From assembly GCF_029227915.1 (NCBI RefSeq), contig NC_079880.1, positions 10,817,501-10,881,500 on the forward strand: a stretch of DNA of 64,000 nucleotides. Reading direction: 5' to 3'. The notes under the pieces were generated by a model. It was not told where the DNA came from and searched no databases. It worked only from the letters and a program-made list of their open reading frames with translations. Source of the stretch: Hydractinia symbiolongicarpus (taxonomy: Eukaryota > Cnidaria > Hydrozoa > Anthoathecata > Hydractiniidae). Shown piece by piece: positions 49,955-62,200 of this stretch. The position numbers and the translations under genes were made by a program. Every line of letters starts with the position of its first letter. Within the stretch, counting starts at the first letter, position 1.

Positions 49955-51223
49955 AACAAGAAGCCCTGCGGCTTGAAGATTTCCGTTGTAGTCTGGAAAA
50001 TTCTAAAACTTGAAGAAGACTTTGAAAACAGAGAATGGGATAAACAAATCATTGAGTATACTAATTCTCAATTATTATTGTAACTGACCTGCAATGTTAA
50101 AATACAACTTAATAAATAAAAAAAAATGTTTTTTTACATATCATATATATATAGTACTCTAAAATAATAGTAAAACTTTAACTGGAAATTTTTGAAACTG
50201 ATCTCGAAAATTCTGGAAATACCAGAATACAAATCTTGTATGTATGAACATGAAGATTTGAATATAACTTCTGAACAAGTTCAATTTCAATGAATTATTG
50301 AATTTCCGCGCCCGAAGGCGTAGGAAATTCTTTAAAACCGTCGTTTTTTCTTTCGGAGCATTTTTTGAGAAAAAATCGACCCTGGGATTTCACGTTGGTC
50401 CGTCACGGATGTAAACTTCGTACCCAAGCTCCTTAACTACTGTTGACGCTTCAGGCCAAAATTGGTATTTGTTTTCGACAAAATTTGACACAGTTAACAA
50501 AAAAAGTATGCTGAACATAATGGAGACATAATAATTTTGATTTTTGCCACCTTAAATGTCATTTTAGGCCAAAATTGGTCCAAAAATTAAAACTACTTCA
50601 TTTTCAACAAAAATTGGCAAAGTTAACAAAAAAAGTATGCTGAACATAATGGTGACATCAAAATTTTGATTTTTGTCTCCTAAATGCTATTTTAGGCCAA
50701 AATTGGTCCAAAAATTAAAACCACTTCATTTTCGGCTAAATCTGGCACAGTTAACAAATAAAGTATGCTGAAAATGATATGATGGTACAAAAGTTTGGTT
50801 TTTGTCACCTAAATGTCATTTCAGGCCAAAATTTATCCAAAAATTAAAACTGCTTTATTTTCGACAAAAATTGACACAGTTAATAAAAAAAGTATGCTGA
50901 AAATGATGGTCACATCAAAATTTTGATTTTTTGTCAACTAATGCCGTTTAAGACCATAAACGTTTCAATCGCAAGACTTTCAACCATGAATAATAGGCTG
51001 TATTTTTTGTTAGCAATTTCTTTTAAAATGTGAGTTTATTATGACACGTTTCGTTTTGTTTGCGTTTGTTCTAAGATATAATGTCACTGATGGGCTTTAT
51101 CTTCAGAGGTTCATGCACCAAACCCCTTCAAGTGTTTAGCACAATAACACAACGAATTAGCAGGTTTTCATCAAATGTTTTGGTAGCGCGCGGAAATTCT
51201 TAGAGCCCCCAGGGCTTCTTGTT
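49955..51223. mobile_element. TIR element with internal tandem repeats
   Basis: The left end reads aacaagaagccctgcggctt with atttccg shortly after. The right end, as reverse complement, reads aacaagaagccctgggggct with atttccg. This gives imperfect inverted repeats of about 30 bp. Inside, 50440-50960 holds four units of 113-129 bp that start near aggccaaaattggtccaaaa and include a agtatgctgaa word. No transposase is visible, so it is non-autonomous. The target duplication is unclear. Confidence 0.65.
50440..50960. repeat. 113-129 bp tandem repeat, four units
   Basis: Units begin at aggccaaa near 50453, 50566, 50694 and 50823, with a decayed fifth near 50950. Each contains ttaaaac, cattttc, ggcacagttaacaaa-like and agtatgctgaa words and ends with atcaaaattttgatttttg. 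It lies inside the TIR element at 49955-51223. Confidence 0.8.
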
Positions 51224-51526
51224 ATTCAATTAATTCAGCAATAAATACGTATTAGCATTTGAATATTTCAGTTTATAGGCCTTTAAAATTCACTCTCATT
51301 GAAGATTTTTTGAAAATGCTGATGGTTCATGGTTGGATAACAGCTGATCTTAAAGAGAAAGTACAAAATGAGTAACATGAATACAATTTTGCCAAAATTA
51401 ACACCACGTTGTTTTATTATTGTCTCCTTTGTCTCTTTGATTTGAAGAGGGAATTTATTAAAAAGATACAAATCAATGCCATCTGATGCACAAGGTATAT
51501 TATATATGTTTATATATATAAATAGA

Positions 51527-52086
51527 AGAAGCTGTTCAACAAAAACAACATAAAGGTCAGCTACAGCTGCATGGAAAACATGGCCACCATCATCAAATCG
51601 CATAATTCGAAAGTCTCGAAATCCGACACACCAGTTACAGCAAGCTGCAATTGCAGAAGAAAACCCGAATGTCCATTGGAAGGAAACTGCCAAGTGACGT
51701 CTGTCATATACAAATGCGAAGTTACAGCACCCGCTCACCAAAAGAAAGTCTACATTGGTCTGACTGAGAAATCGTTTAAGACAAGATTCAATGGCCACAA
51801 ACAGTCTTTTAGCAACAAAAAGTACAAGAACAGCACGTCACTCTCATCATACGTTTGGGACTTGAAAGAGAAAAGCAATGTCACCCCGACGCTCAAATGG
51901 TCGACCATCAAGCAAGTACAAAGCTACACTAACAATTCACGAAATTGTCCTCTTTGTCTTCAAGAAAAATTTGAAATCCTCTTTTACAAAGACAAAAGTG
52001 AGCTTTTAAACAAACGCAGTGAACTCATTGCTAAATGTCGTCACACAAATAAGTTTCTTTTGGCTAATTATAAATCTAAGGACTGA
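51527..52086 (+). pseudogene. Penelope-like element, GIY-YIG endonuclease part
   Basis: An intact frame encodes the C-terminal part of a Penelope-like retroelement protein. It starts near KLFNKNN (51527, before the first ATG at 51571) and holds a CNCR...CPL...C zinc-binding cluster. The GIY-YIG nuclease follows, with KVYIGLTEKSFKTRFNGH, WDLK and the Tyr/Arg/Glu positions. It ends in the RNCPLCLQEK and KCRHTNKFLL motifs. The reverse transcriptase is missing: the frame is cut upstream by a stop and an AT microsatellite. This is a typical 5'-truncated copy. Penelope elements use this nuclease for target-primed insertion. The frame is open to its natural stop (52084-52086), so the insertion may be fairly young. 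Confidence 0.85.
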
Positions 52087-52924
52087 TAATTACTTAGCCA
52101 ATTATCTATTCACATGTTTATAACACCACGCATTTAATGATGTCTCTTAGGAATTTATCTTGTCAAATAGATAGATACGAATTTTTTTTGTTTACTTTTT
52201 TCACTTGTATAATTTGGCTGATGAGTGTATAACACGAAACTCGGAGTACCGAACCAATGTCAAGTTAATTTTTACTTCCTTTACTATATATAAATATATG
52301 AGCATAAATTTATTCAAGCTGGTTTTTGATATCTTTGTTAAACAAGTAACATATTAAGCAGGCGATACATGATTTTAAAACCTGTGGACGATATATACAG
52401 GATGCATTTTCTCGAAAATGATTAATATTGAATTCGACATATTTTCTCATTTATTATCCAAATTCTCGAATTTGAATTTCTTTTAGGAGAGTCTGATTAG
52501 TTGCAGTTTTTCATTTTGAAGAAAATAATTGGTCATTGTTTTGTGTGACAAATCCAAAAAGTTGAACATCAGTTCACCCCTGACTGTTTGGTGCAAGCAA
52601 CAATAAACTTTTGACAAATTTTCTGCAGACGATAAAAAAAATCCTGTGAGGAATATCTTTTTATCTGATATAAGTTATTATAGTCCCCCTTTTCCCAAAA
52701 GAACAGGAGTTGAGTGTTCAGCCCCTCATAGAAAAATTTCGCAAAGCAGGACAACGGTTTTTTGTTGCTTGCGGAAAAAGGCACACGAATCAGAGCACTT
52801 TTTTGTGTAGCTACCTAGTTTAAAAGCTAGTGAAAGGCAGCACCAATCAAAAAGTATATATGTTTAGTATATATGTTTATAGAAAGTAATGGGAAAAGAG
52901 TGCATTCCACTCATTATTTCTCTA
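52087..52924. other. Gene-free spacer
   Basis: No feature is supported beyond the likely 3' tail of the Penelope fragment in its first part. Confidence 0.35.
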
Positions 52925-54350
52925 TTTTAAATAAACGACCATTTTGGTGTCACGACAGAAACCTACCTATTAACAAAATGTTGGTGGATATAATTTCCAT
53001 TTGATTTAAACTGTCCACCAATTTTTAAATACTGGAACAAGTGGTTATGGTACAATAAACACTGGAAAATACACAGCCAGTGACTGTGCATGCGATAATC
53101 AATTTAAATCGTGCTTGAAGAAAGTATTGAATATTCTAACTTTTGCTCTATGTGAATGTCTAATCAATTACAGTGTCGATATAAAAAATACAAAAAGTAA
53201 ACAATGCTATTTTAAGTCTGTCAAACTACTGCTTTTTTAAAGTTAATAAGTTTTAATTCTGTGTCCATTGACAGTTATATTTCCGTAATATTCGAAAAAA
53301 AAAATGCGACCAGAATCTTTTTTGTGTGGATGACGTCTTATATTCAAGTTGTTAAGATTGATTCCCTTTAAGTCCAAGCAAAGATATATTTTGCTTACAA
53401 AAATTTGATCACAACTTTCTGATTAGGTTCCAAAAGGAAAATTGAAGCATGTGAAGACACGTCTTGAATACGGTTCCGCAAGATTAATTGGTAAGATATT
53501 CTTTAACTTTTTGAAAATGAAATATTTGAAATTTGAAGAACCGCAACAGGCAGACGACACAAGTGGTGATGACTCAGATGGCTCAAATACAAAAGGGGAA
53601 ACGCGCAATTGGTCCCACCAACACATTTTTAAATTGTTTTCATATTTTGAATCTGAAATACAATGAACTTCTGTTGTTGCATTTCTTTATTGTTCTTGCA
53701 TGTTCCCATTTAATCATACTATAAATGTAGCGTTTTGAAGCCATTTAACACCATCTACTGGCTACATACCATTTTATATAGCTACCACATTGGGGTAGCC
53801 ATCTCTTATTTTCTCGTAACACTGTAGTCCTCAACATTCGATTTACGTACTTGTCTAGTATGTCTTAATGGAAAGATAAAAAGAGGAATCAGTTGGAGGA
53901 AGAAACAACTGAGAAAAAAATTGGGAAAAAAATAAAAAAAAATAACAATTTGGCGTACCATTAAAAGCAAAAATGTAACCAAAATTTGTTAGCTTAATGC
54001 GAAACATTACCGGAGATTTTTATTGGACCTAATTTATTAATTTTATGTTATTGTTCCAAGATGATTCAAAGGAACCTGCAATTTACGTTTTCTTGTTTTG
54101 TCACAGGAACTAATCTAAGGTTTAGAACACAAAAATATGCGCGTTGTGTGCTTCTTTTCACTTTAAGTTGCAAATAAAATTACTGCATATTTTTCTGTTG
54201 ATAAAAAGTCTTCATAAAGCGACCATGTTTAGAGGGGACGGGGGGGGGGGGACGGGGGGGGGGGGTATACGTCATTAAACGAATTTCAATTAGAGTCAGA
54301 AGAAGAATATTTTAAACTTCTTCGAAAGTGTTCTGCTAATAATATTCATT
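52925..54350 (+). pseudogene. Partial duplicate of the PLA2 gene (exons 5-6)
   Basis: This region matches 22880-24500 (intron 4, exon 5, exon 6 and downstream). The exon 5 copy is at about 53025-53123 and keeps its cysteines. Its acceptor AG has been lost by deletion, and the word before the donor has changed. The exon 6 copy at 53427-53666 is open but diverges at its end into a different reading frame, stopping at 53664-53666. Exons 1-4, with the signal peptide, calcium loop and active-site histidine, are absent, so no enzyme can be made. The AATAAA of the parent is AATGAA here. Confidence 0.85.
54240..54266. repeat. Two long G runs
   Basis: The stretch from 54240 to 54266 is almost all G, in two runs of about 13 separated by ac. 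It sits where the parent copy has only a short G run (24381-24386). It may be a genuine expansion, or its length may be a sequencing or assembly error. Confidence 0.6.
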
Positions 54351-54508
54351 CCCTGATAAAATATTTTATTAGAGGGTTTCAATTAAAATAGGCAGAAAAT
54401 TTAAAGTTCTTCATCCTTGGTGTTTGTATCTAAAGAAAAAAAGAAAATTAATATTTCGCTGCAGTAATTAACATAACAATAGCGTTCATTTTAAGGGCAA
54501 TATTTTTA

Positions 54509-54620
54509 TTTGCCGCCCGCAGAGTGGAATTTTCAGCCCAACAGTATCATTTGCGCCCGATGCTAAGAGGGTGTAAATGATAGTGAAGGACTGAAAATTT
54601 CACTCCAAGGGCGAAGTAAA
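54509..54620. repeat. Fold-back (hairpin) element of about 110 bp
   Basis: The left arm (tgccgcccgcagagtggaat and following) pairs with the right arm (the complement of cactccaagggcgaagtaaa), and the pairing continues inward through cagtatcattt and aaatgatagtg. The loop is about 20 nt. This shape is typical of a small fold-back MITE. Confidence 0.6.
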
Positions 54621-56074
54621 TTAAGAAAGAAGAAATAAAAATAATGACCGAAAAATTAAGGCTATTACTATCATAACTTATTTCAATATCTTTAAAGCAA
54701 AGTCAACACACCAAAATCAAATTCTTTTTTCTTGTCCTGATCGTGTGGCATTTTGCTGCTGATGTTGTTTCTTGCAAGATTTTTTGTTTTGTTTTTTGTT
54801 TTCGAGAAACAATACATTCGAATGTTCGATCGGATAAAACAAAAGACATTCTGTTGTAGTTTGCGGGTAGATAACAACATTACAACCCTGGAAGCGGGCT
54901 GTAAATCCACTATCGGCTCCATTTTTGAACGCAACAAAATACAGGGCTGATAATTTAAATTAACTCCCGAGGCTTCTATATTTACGCGCAATAACGTTGT
55001 GATATTATCCAGAGAACGCCTCCTAAATGAGTTATAATAGACTGCAACAAAATATAGAAAGCTGTGTGGTATTGAAAAAGTCTGATTTTACTTATAGCAG
55101 TTAACTGCTCTAAAGTAGAACATTTTTCAATTAATCAAGAAGGAAACACTACTTTCAATTACCTCTCAGGATCCAAAACAAATAAACAACAACAACAGCA
55201 ACAACAACAACAAAAACAGCGTGTTCTTTGATTGGGTGTCCCTACCCTCCAGTAAAGGATTTGAAGTATCGTATGTAGAGAAAGGTTATTGTGTGGGTGA
55301 AAGGATGACCTAAGAAACAAGGGCTTCATCAGACGCACAGGCCTTGTTTCTTATACCGCTTTCTGCTCGGGTAGAATCGAAACATTCCTGTCTAAAAATA
55401 ACAATAGATTTAAAAGATAGGAACCTTTAGCTGGTAATCATGTTATGTCTGGTGTTAATATCAATATCACAGTTGCGAAAGTAGGAAGTTATTGTTACAG
55501 TGCTTTCATACGCTTTACTTTTATCAATAGAAACGAAGTTAATTACTATCAGCTCACATTAAGCAACTTTAAAAGACGATGATTCCAGTTTTCATTGGTA
55601 TAGCATATAAGATTTAACCGCTCATTGACAGTTCTTTCGTCATTTTAAAACCTGAGTGATGAACTATGTGGCTTACAAGCGCAATATTGACAAGCGAGCC
55701 AATTTCTCAATGTTGCAATAAAGTTTCCTTTCTCATTAAAGTGCTCATTTCAATTGAACGCCTCTTTGAGAAGAGGTTTCAAGTAAGCGTCTGAGCGCTT
55801 AATTAAGCATTCATGGGACTTATCTTAGCCAAGTATAAAGAATAAGTTTATCATTCATGATACTATTATGCACTAGTAGATAGTCACTGAAAAATATGAG
55901 AATTCGTCGTCATACATTTTCTTTATCCGTATTTCGTACATCCTTGCTTGCCGTTTTGCATAAAGTACAGGGGAAATAAAGAAGCGGCACAGCCATTATG
56001 TGCACACACTTATCTACCCAAGATGGCCCCTGCAGTGTTTTTCATCAGTGAGCAGCCTGCGAAGTGTGTCCTAG
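54621..56074. other. Spacer with small repeats
   Basis: No gene. A (CAA)n microsatellite lies at about 55182-55213. A 12-bp-arm hairpin (taagaaacaagg and its complement, 19-nt loop) lies at 55311-55353. From about 55930 the sequence belongs to an interspersed repeat also present at 58690-59070. Confidence 0.5.
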
Positions 56075-56850
56075 CTTGGAGGAAAGAATACGGAAGGAAA
56101 AACAACTCTTTTAATTCTATTGAAACACTGCGTGTGGTTCTAGCAGGTGTCTGTATAGAAACTTAATTTGAAATTTTGGCGGTTGTGTGACTAAATTATT
56201 CGTGAATAACAACTCGCAACTATGATTGGTTATAAAAACAACTAGATAATTTGATGATGAGTTTGATAATATTATCAAAACAAGAAGCCATATTGAAATC
56301 GGTAAAAATTTTTTTGTTCTTATGTTAAAATAATTAGTGAAGAAGCACATGCTCCACACTTTTGTAAACAAAAAGAAAAAGTTTATATCTCGTTTTAAAA
56401 CGACGTTCTGTTATAAGAAGTTATTTCTTTAGTTAGAATAAACATTAATCCAGCACACATTTTGTCGGCACTCGTCCGGCGCATATCTATCTATATTGTT
56501 TTTTATGATCAAAGTGGTATACTCAAGCCTGCAAAAATAGGTTAATATCATGTTTAAAAGCTTATTTCCAAACGTATTGTTGAAGTTTTTAACAGCAATG
56601 TTTACCGACTTATATTAGGCACACTTTCCATGCAAATATCACGTGCCTGCAGCGTGTTACAGTCGGATTTCAATAGAAAAAAGTTAGCCCCTATTAAGGG
56701 AGAATATGGAATTTGATCATTTTTTGTGAAAAAGACTCGGTCGAGCACCTCACGCACTGATTCTTTTGAAATTAAAAACAATAGAAAATTCAATATATTT
56801 AAAGCGTACAGAAATGAATTTGTTTCTCCTTCCGTATTCTTTCCTCCAAG
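56075..56850. mobile_element. 776-bp TIR insertion inside an older repeat
   Basis: The ends are inverted repeats of about 27 bp (cttggaggaaagaatacgga on the left, complement on the right, one or two mismatches). The flanks gtcctag (56068-56074) and gtcctcg (56851-56857) look like a slightly mutated 7-8 bp target duplication, as in hAT-like elements. The related repeat at 58690-58830 is continuous across the same point, which supports an insertion. No transposase was found inside. Confidence 0.65.
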
Positions 56851-58689
56851 GTCCTCGTGAAATTAAAGTTTCCGCTAGAGCTACAGAAGATGGGCAAGCA
56901 CAGAAAGGCGTTCAAGCGCAGCAACCAAACCAACAAGTGCATTAGATATATATCCTATACACCTTTCCCGAATTTATTTTCTTTGATGTGCCGCAGCTCT
57001 TTCTCAACTTTTTTTAAAGAAAATGAATTCATACATCAAACAAACAACCTGCTACAACAGTTTTTTTTTTAATTTTGTACTAACTAACCTTTTCTCGAAG
57101 ACGAGGTTTACTAGTACAAGTCGAAAATTAAGAAGGCTTTGACCGTAACAATGATACCACAAAAACAGCACTTTCCAATGTCGGATTAACTTGAAAATGT
57201 ATACATTAACCAATTTACTGATGCTGAAAATGATGTTAAGGTCAAAACATCAAAATTCCAAAATTTTAAAAAACATGTAATTCGGGAAACGTGTAGCTAT
57301 TGTCATGCTAAATTTTTCATCATGATTGCAAGATGCTAAAACATTTTTACAGTTTCTGGCAAGATACGACTTGTGCTTACAAAAATGACCTTTTCCACAT
57401 CCCACATTCTGCCACAGCTACCAGTCTGACAAAAACAACATTAAAAATAATTCAATAAAATGCAACAACAATAGAGAAGAAGGAGAGAAGGAATTCGAAA
57501 TGCAGCTGGAGCAGCTATTGAAACATGCTTAATTAAGTAAGTTAATTACTGTCAATTTAACAACAAAATATATCAACAGAAAATTATTTTAGTTTCTAGT
57601 TCCATATTATGCGAGATGTAATCGCGTAGTAGTAATTGATTGTTTTGATTTAATTTGATTTAACAATGCATTTACTATGTTGTGGCATGTTGCAAGTAGA
57701 TTGCCTCATAGGGACATAAGAAACACATTCTTTAAGCTTTAACTTTGGCTCCTTACAAAATCGTAGCTGTAACATTCACATACTGATAAATCCTGTGTTC
57801 TCAAAAGTAATACTGGAAGACCAAATAAGTGCAATTGAAGATAAAAAGAAGCAGCAGTGGCGCTTTGATAAAAAGATACAATATATTAGTTTACGTTTTC
57901 CGTTAAACAAATTTTTCCAAAATATGCTTATGGTCCCGTTGAACTTCTCAAATCAAATGAATGCTAATGAATCCAGAATAAACGGGAACATAAAAAGTGA
58001 AGAATACGGATTATTATAACAACTATAGTTTCTGAGAAGAATTTAGTTCTAATAGAACAGAAAACGTGTCCAAACTTAACCTTTGATTTTAAGTAGTGTA
58101 CCAGCCTAAAATCCAAGCACCTGAGCCTGAAAAAAAACAAACTAAGCAACGATCTGGAAAAAAAGAGAAATAGTCAACGTGCACCGTTAATTAAGATGCA
58201 ATAATCGTCTCTCCAGCAACTCCAGTGCATCCAATTAGAATGCTTTTGCCAAGGAAACTAGGCGATCAATAACTCTGTTGTTTGACAAACTATTATTCTA
58301 CCTTAACTTTTATAGACTTGGTATGTTGTTAATGTTCCTAAACATACAGGAACTTGTATTATGGTATCTAGCTAGCCCAGCAAAGTAATAGTAAGGTTGA
58401 CAAACCAACTGACTTATCTACCAATATTATTTATAAGATTTTGCTCTACTCACTCAAAGATAAAAAATTGTAAACGCTGTAATCAAGGTGATTGAAAAAG
58501 TGGTATAGCTAGCTGCAGTTAAATTTTCAAGAGTTGTTTTTCACGAACAAGTCTAAAAGAGTTTTTTACCAAAGCTTTATTCCTCTGGTCAATGGTTGAG
58601 TTCATCAGCGGAAATCGAGCATTTTGTGGAAACTTATCTCGTGGATAAACCATTTTCTAATATTTCGCGAGAATTTATTTTCGCGTTTC
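56851..58689. other. Older repeat and gene-free DNA
   Basis: 56851-57530 continues the repeat interrupted by the TIR insertion; words such as ccagtctgacaaaaacaac and gcaacaacaatagagaa recur near 58960-59030. 57530-58689 holds no supported feature. Confidence 0.45.
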
Positions 58690-59075
58690 GACATTTTTGA
58701 CGTATGCGCAAAATGCAGGTACGATACAGCCATTTTGTGCAGACACTTATTTACTCTGCAGTTCTTATTATCAGTGAACAATCTGCGAAGCGTGCTCCAG
58801 TAAAATTAAGTTTCCACTAGAGCTAGAAAGCACGTGCAAGATATAAATCGTATTATCATGCTGAAAGTTAATCAAAACGTATCGATTCACACTTTTATAA
58901 TTGCCAAAATTCGACTGGTGCGTGGACCAACGGCCTTCTTGACATTTTACCACAACGCAACCAGTATGACAAAGGCAACATAAATTAAATCACATCAAGT
59001 AAAGCAACAACAGAGAAAAGGCAAAGACGGAAGTTAAAATTGGCTGGGGCAGGCATTGAAGCATACAGAGAGAGG
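58690..59075. repeat. Second copy of the 55.9-57.5 kb repeat
   Basis: The blocks cagccattttgtgcagacac, gtttccactagagcta and the tract from ccagtatgacaaaggcaac to ggcattgaagcat follow the same order as in 55930-57530, without the 776-bp insertion and with other gaps. The family is unknown. Confidence 0.55.
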
Positions 59076-59132
59076 ATAATGCCGATGTTGGGGCAAGTCA
59101 TCCCTTATGATCTTAAGGCAATTCATCGTTTA

Positions 59133-59222
59133 AAATTCACGCTATTTCTTGGGACATTTCATCCTTCCCGCTCAAAATTGCTTTATCCCTCGTTTAAAAC
59201 TCACACGAAATAGCGTGAATTT
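59133..59222. repeat. 16-bp perfect inverted repeat after the polymerase
   Basis: aaattcacgctatttc at 59133-59148 is the exact reverse complement of 59207-59222. It lies 42 bp beyond the decayed stop of the polymerase frame. It could be a small element's ends or a 3' structure. Confidence 0.6.
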
Positions 59223-59263
59223 AGGTGTTTTTTTTGCTTCTTACCCCTTACCTCTTTGTTATC

Positions 59264-62200
59264 TTATGTAGCCTTATAGTGTCCCCGCGCATAGGTGCTT
59301 ATTCCATCATTACGGAATCGGAAGGTCATCTGCTCTCTGTAGATGCTCACACCATCGAACAAGCATCTCTTATAATCGTCAAACCCCAATGGTCTTCTCT
59401 ACTACGCACTTCTTGACTCCCTTACACTTTTTTTCTTCTTTTCCGTCTAACTGTTTATACGCATAAGTCTTTGCTCTAAGAGCGACAAACTCTCTCATTA
59501 TTTCACCATCTAACTCATCATTCATAAGACCGATGACCTTTTTATTCAAACCTATGGGTAAAGGTCTGTTATCTTTCTTATCGTACGCCGAAGTGTCAAA
59601 TCTTAAAGCTACATCGTCAGCGATATCTTTGTAGAAGTCGTCGGTTTTGATATGATAAACGAATGAATCTGTGTCCATGTAGCAAAGCTTGTCACCATAT
59701 TTTAGTCTCATATAGTCGTGGTGGAACTCATACATAACTATCTTAGACAATTCAAGAATTGCAGGTCGTAGATAGATTGGCTTGTTCAACACGACTTTGA
59801 TTTTCTGTATTTCAACACCCATCAATGTTTCTGAGAAACAGATGCTACCTTTGAAGTTGGGCTTCATCACCAGTCTCTCATATTGTTGTTTCTTGGTAGC
59901 CAAGCGCATGTCTTTGTGCTTACGTTGGTTTTCCATAGTTTTACCAAAGACCGATTATTCATCAGCTTGAAAAAATCTTTCTCGAAGTCATTCGTTGATT
60001 TTGTACGCAAATCGGTGTTAAAATCGATGTACGGTTTCAACCATGCGCTTTGCTCAAATGCTATCACCCTATGAACCTTATTAAGAACAAGACCATGTTT
60101 GAACGCTTGATCAAGCGCACGGATGTGAATAACATAATTTTTTCTGTCAGAAAGGCATGGAGTTAGCTTTTCGACCCCATTAATCTCCATTCGCTCAGGC
60201 ATGAAAGGAAGATCGTTATGTGTATCATGTAGCTCTTTTGGATATCTCACATCCACCTCGAGTATGTAACCTTTTTCACCGTTTTCTTCAGCCAACATAG
60301 AAGTGAGTTTAGTCGTGAATTTATTAGGATCATCAACCCACTTGAACTTTCCCGTTGGTAATTTTTGAATCATAGCCCATCCATACAGATTGTTTGCATC
60401 AAGATACTGGAGATAGCTGGTCTCTTCGGTCGTCTTATATCGAACACCCATATATTTGTTGTTAACTTTAGCATGTCTATGAACAGCCTGAGTGAGACCT
60501 CCTCTAATACCTTTCTCCATAAACATATCCATATCATGCAACAAATCTAGCTTAATCTCGGTCTTTTTCAAACATGCTTGCCAAGCTAACCCAGGAGCAG
60601 TGTAAAAATGTGCAGGATCCAATTGATAATGTTTTAGGCATGTTTTCCTAAAAATCTTAAAAACATCAGCAAGCAATAGAACGTTGGTCTTGAGGTAGAT
60701 ATCATGATACACACCCATATTTTTGATTTTCATGTCTTTCCACACCTTCTGCGCATGCGCATAATCAGCATCACTGATACCGCTCATGTTCAACTTGCTG
60801 TAAAAATCATCTTTTGCCGTAAGATTAGTTTCATTGAACGTATCGAAAGAATCAACGTATTCATATGGATGAACTCCTTTTCTTCTCAATAGTTTGAATT
60901 GCTCATCACCCTTGAAGAATTTTCGAAGATTTTTACACTGCTCATCAGATAGATTGTTTACCAACTTATCCGGGCTACTAGCTATGAAACGCACACTATC
61001 GATGAATCTCAGTTGTATCCTGAGATTCTTTTTCTCACCTTTGTTCACATATTCACCGACCACAACATCCAGCGAGAAAGAGATGTATTTTTCTTTGTTT
61101 TCGGCGATGAGGGTAATCTTTTCATCTCCATACTGTTTGGCCAATTCCTTGATAAATAGATGCGCATCGTACCCACTCAGATTATGGAAGACGATTGGGA
61201 TGTATTTAGGTACTTTATAACGGAGATTACAAGACCGATGTGCAGCTCCACGAAACTTACCAGTAAAATGACAATGATCAGCAACACGCATATCCTCGTT
61301 GAAATGTCTCTTGCATATGTGGTATTTATCTGAATTGTTATATCTTTGTAGCTCTTCATCCGTGAGATCTTGCATTCTTCTTTTTGAAAACATATTGTAT
61401 AGCCTTTTCACTTCACCTACTACATGATTCACAAAGCGTAAAACGCAGTCTTCACCGCGGTAAATACTAATACACCGCTCAAGTTCTTTACAGCTACATA
61501 ATGCCTCTTTTCCTTCTCACACAGTAAAAACAAAACAACCGTTTCTTTGCGGTCAAGATGCTTCGACTCACGGCACATATAGACACCTTCTCTCACGTCT
61601 TTTGTCAAAACATGCACAGCGATATCAGGGTTTCTTCTCTCAAACAAATCTATTTTATTTAGCGCCATTGGGAAAGATAGACCATCCTAGTTATACTTAT
61701 CATGCTTCTTAAGGTTTGAGATTCGTTCAGGATTATATTTTATTTGCTTGTGGTTAAGTGCAGCGATAATCGCCCACCTGAAACACTCATCATCTTCTTC
61801 ATTTTTAGGGTTGATTATCGATTTCTTACCGCTGAAATTCGTAGGTAGCGGCAAGTAAGAGCTGCCTCTCGTTTATTTTAGCTTGTGAAAGTCTACATCA
61901 ATATTTAAAATTTTATCGATAACAAAGCCGAATCGAGGTAACGCAGGGTTTTCAATCTGCTCGATTGTCTTTTTGAACATATTATTAACAACATTAAATA
62001 TATCGTTTTCATTGTGAATTGCTTCCATATAGCTATTGAACGCCTTATCAACATAGATTGTTGCTTCAGGATTCGATAAATCCTCCTTTCTCCATTTGAT
62101 CCACACAGTTGCTTGAATTTTTATTGATTTTTTGTTTTTGAGTTCCCTCTTAATCAGATCAATTAGGTTGGGTCGAACCTTTTTGAGAAACAAATCAACA

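Noticed and set aside
51283-51798. 171-codon minus-strand ORF
   Set aside because: It is antisense to the Penelope GIY-YIG frame, which carries clear motifs.
55311-55353. 12-bp-arm hairpin as a terminator or microRNA
   Set aside because: The arms are short with a 19-nt loop and there is no transcript context; it could occur by chance in this much AT-rich DNA.
59782-61220. Several 60-108 codon plus-strand ORFs
   Set aside because: All are antisense to the polymerase frame, whose motifs are clear.
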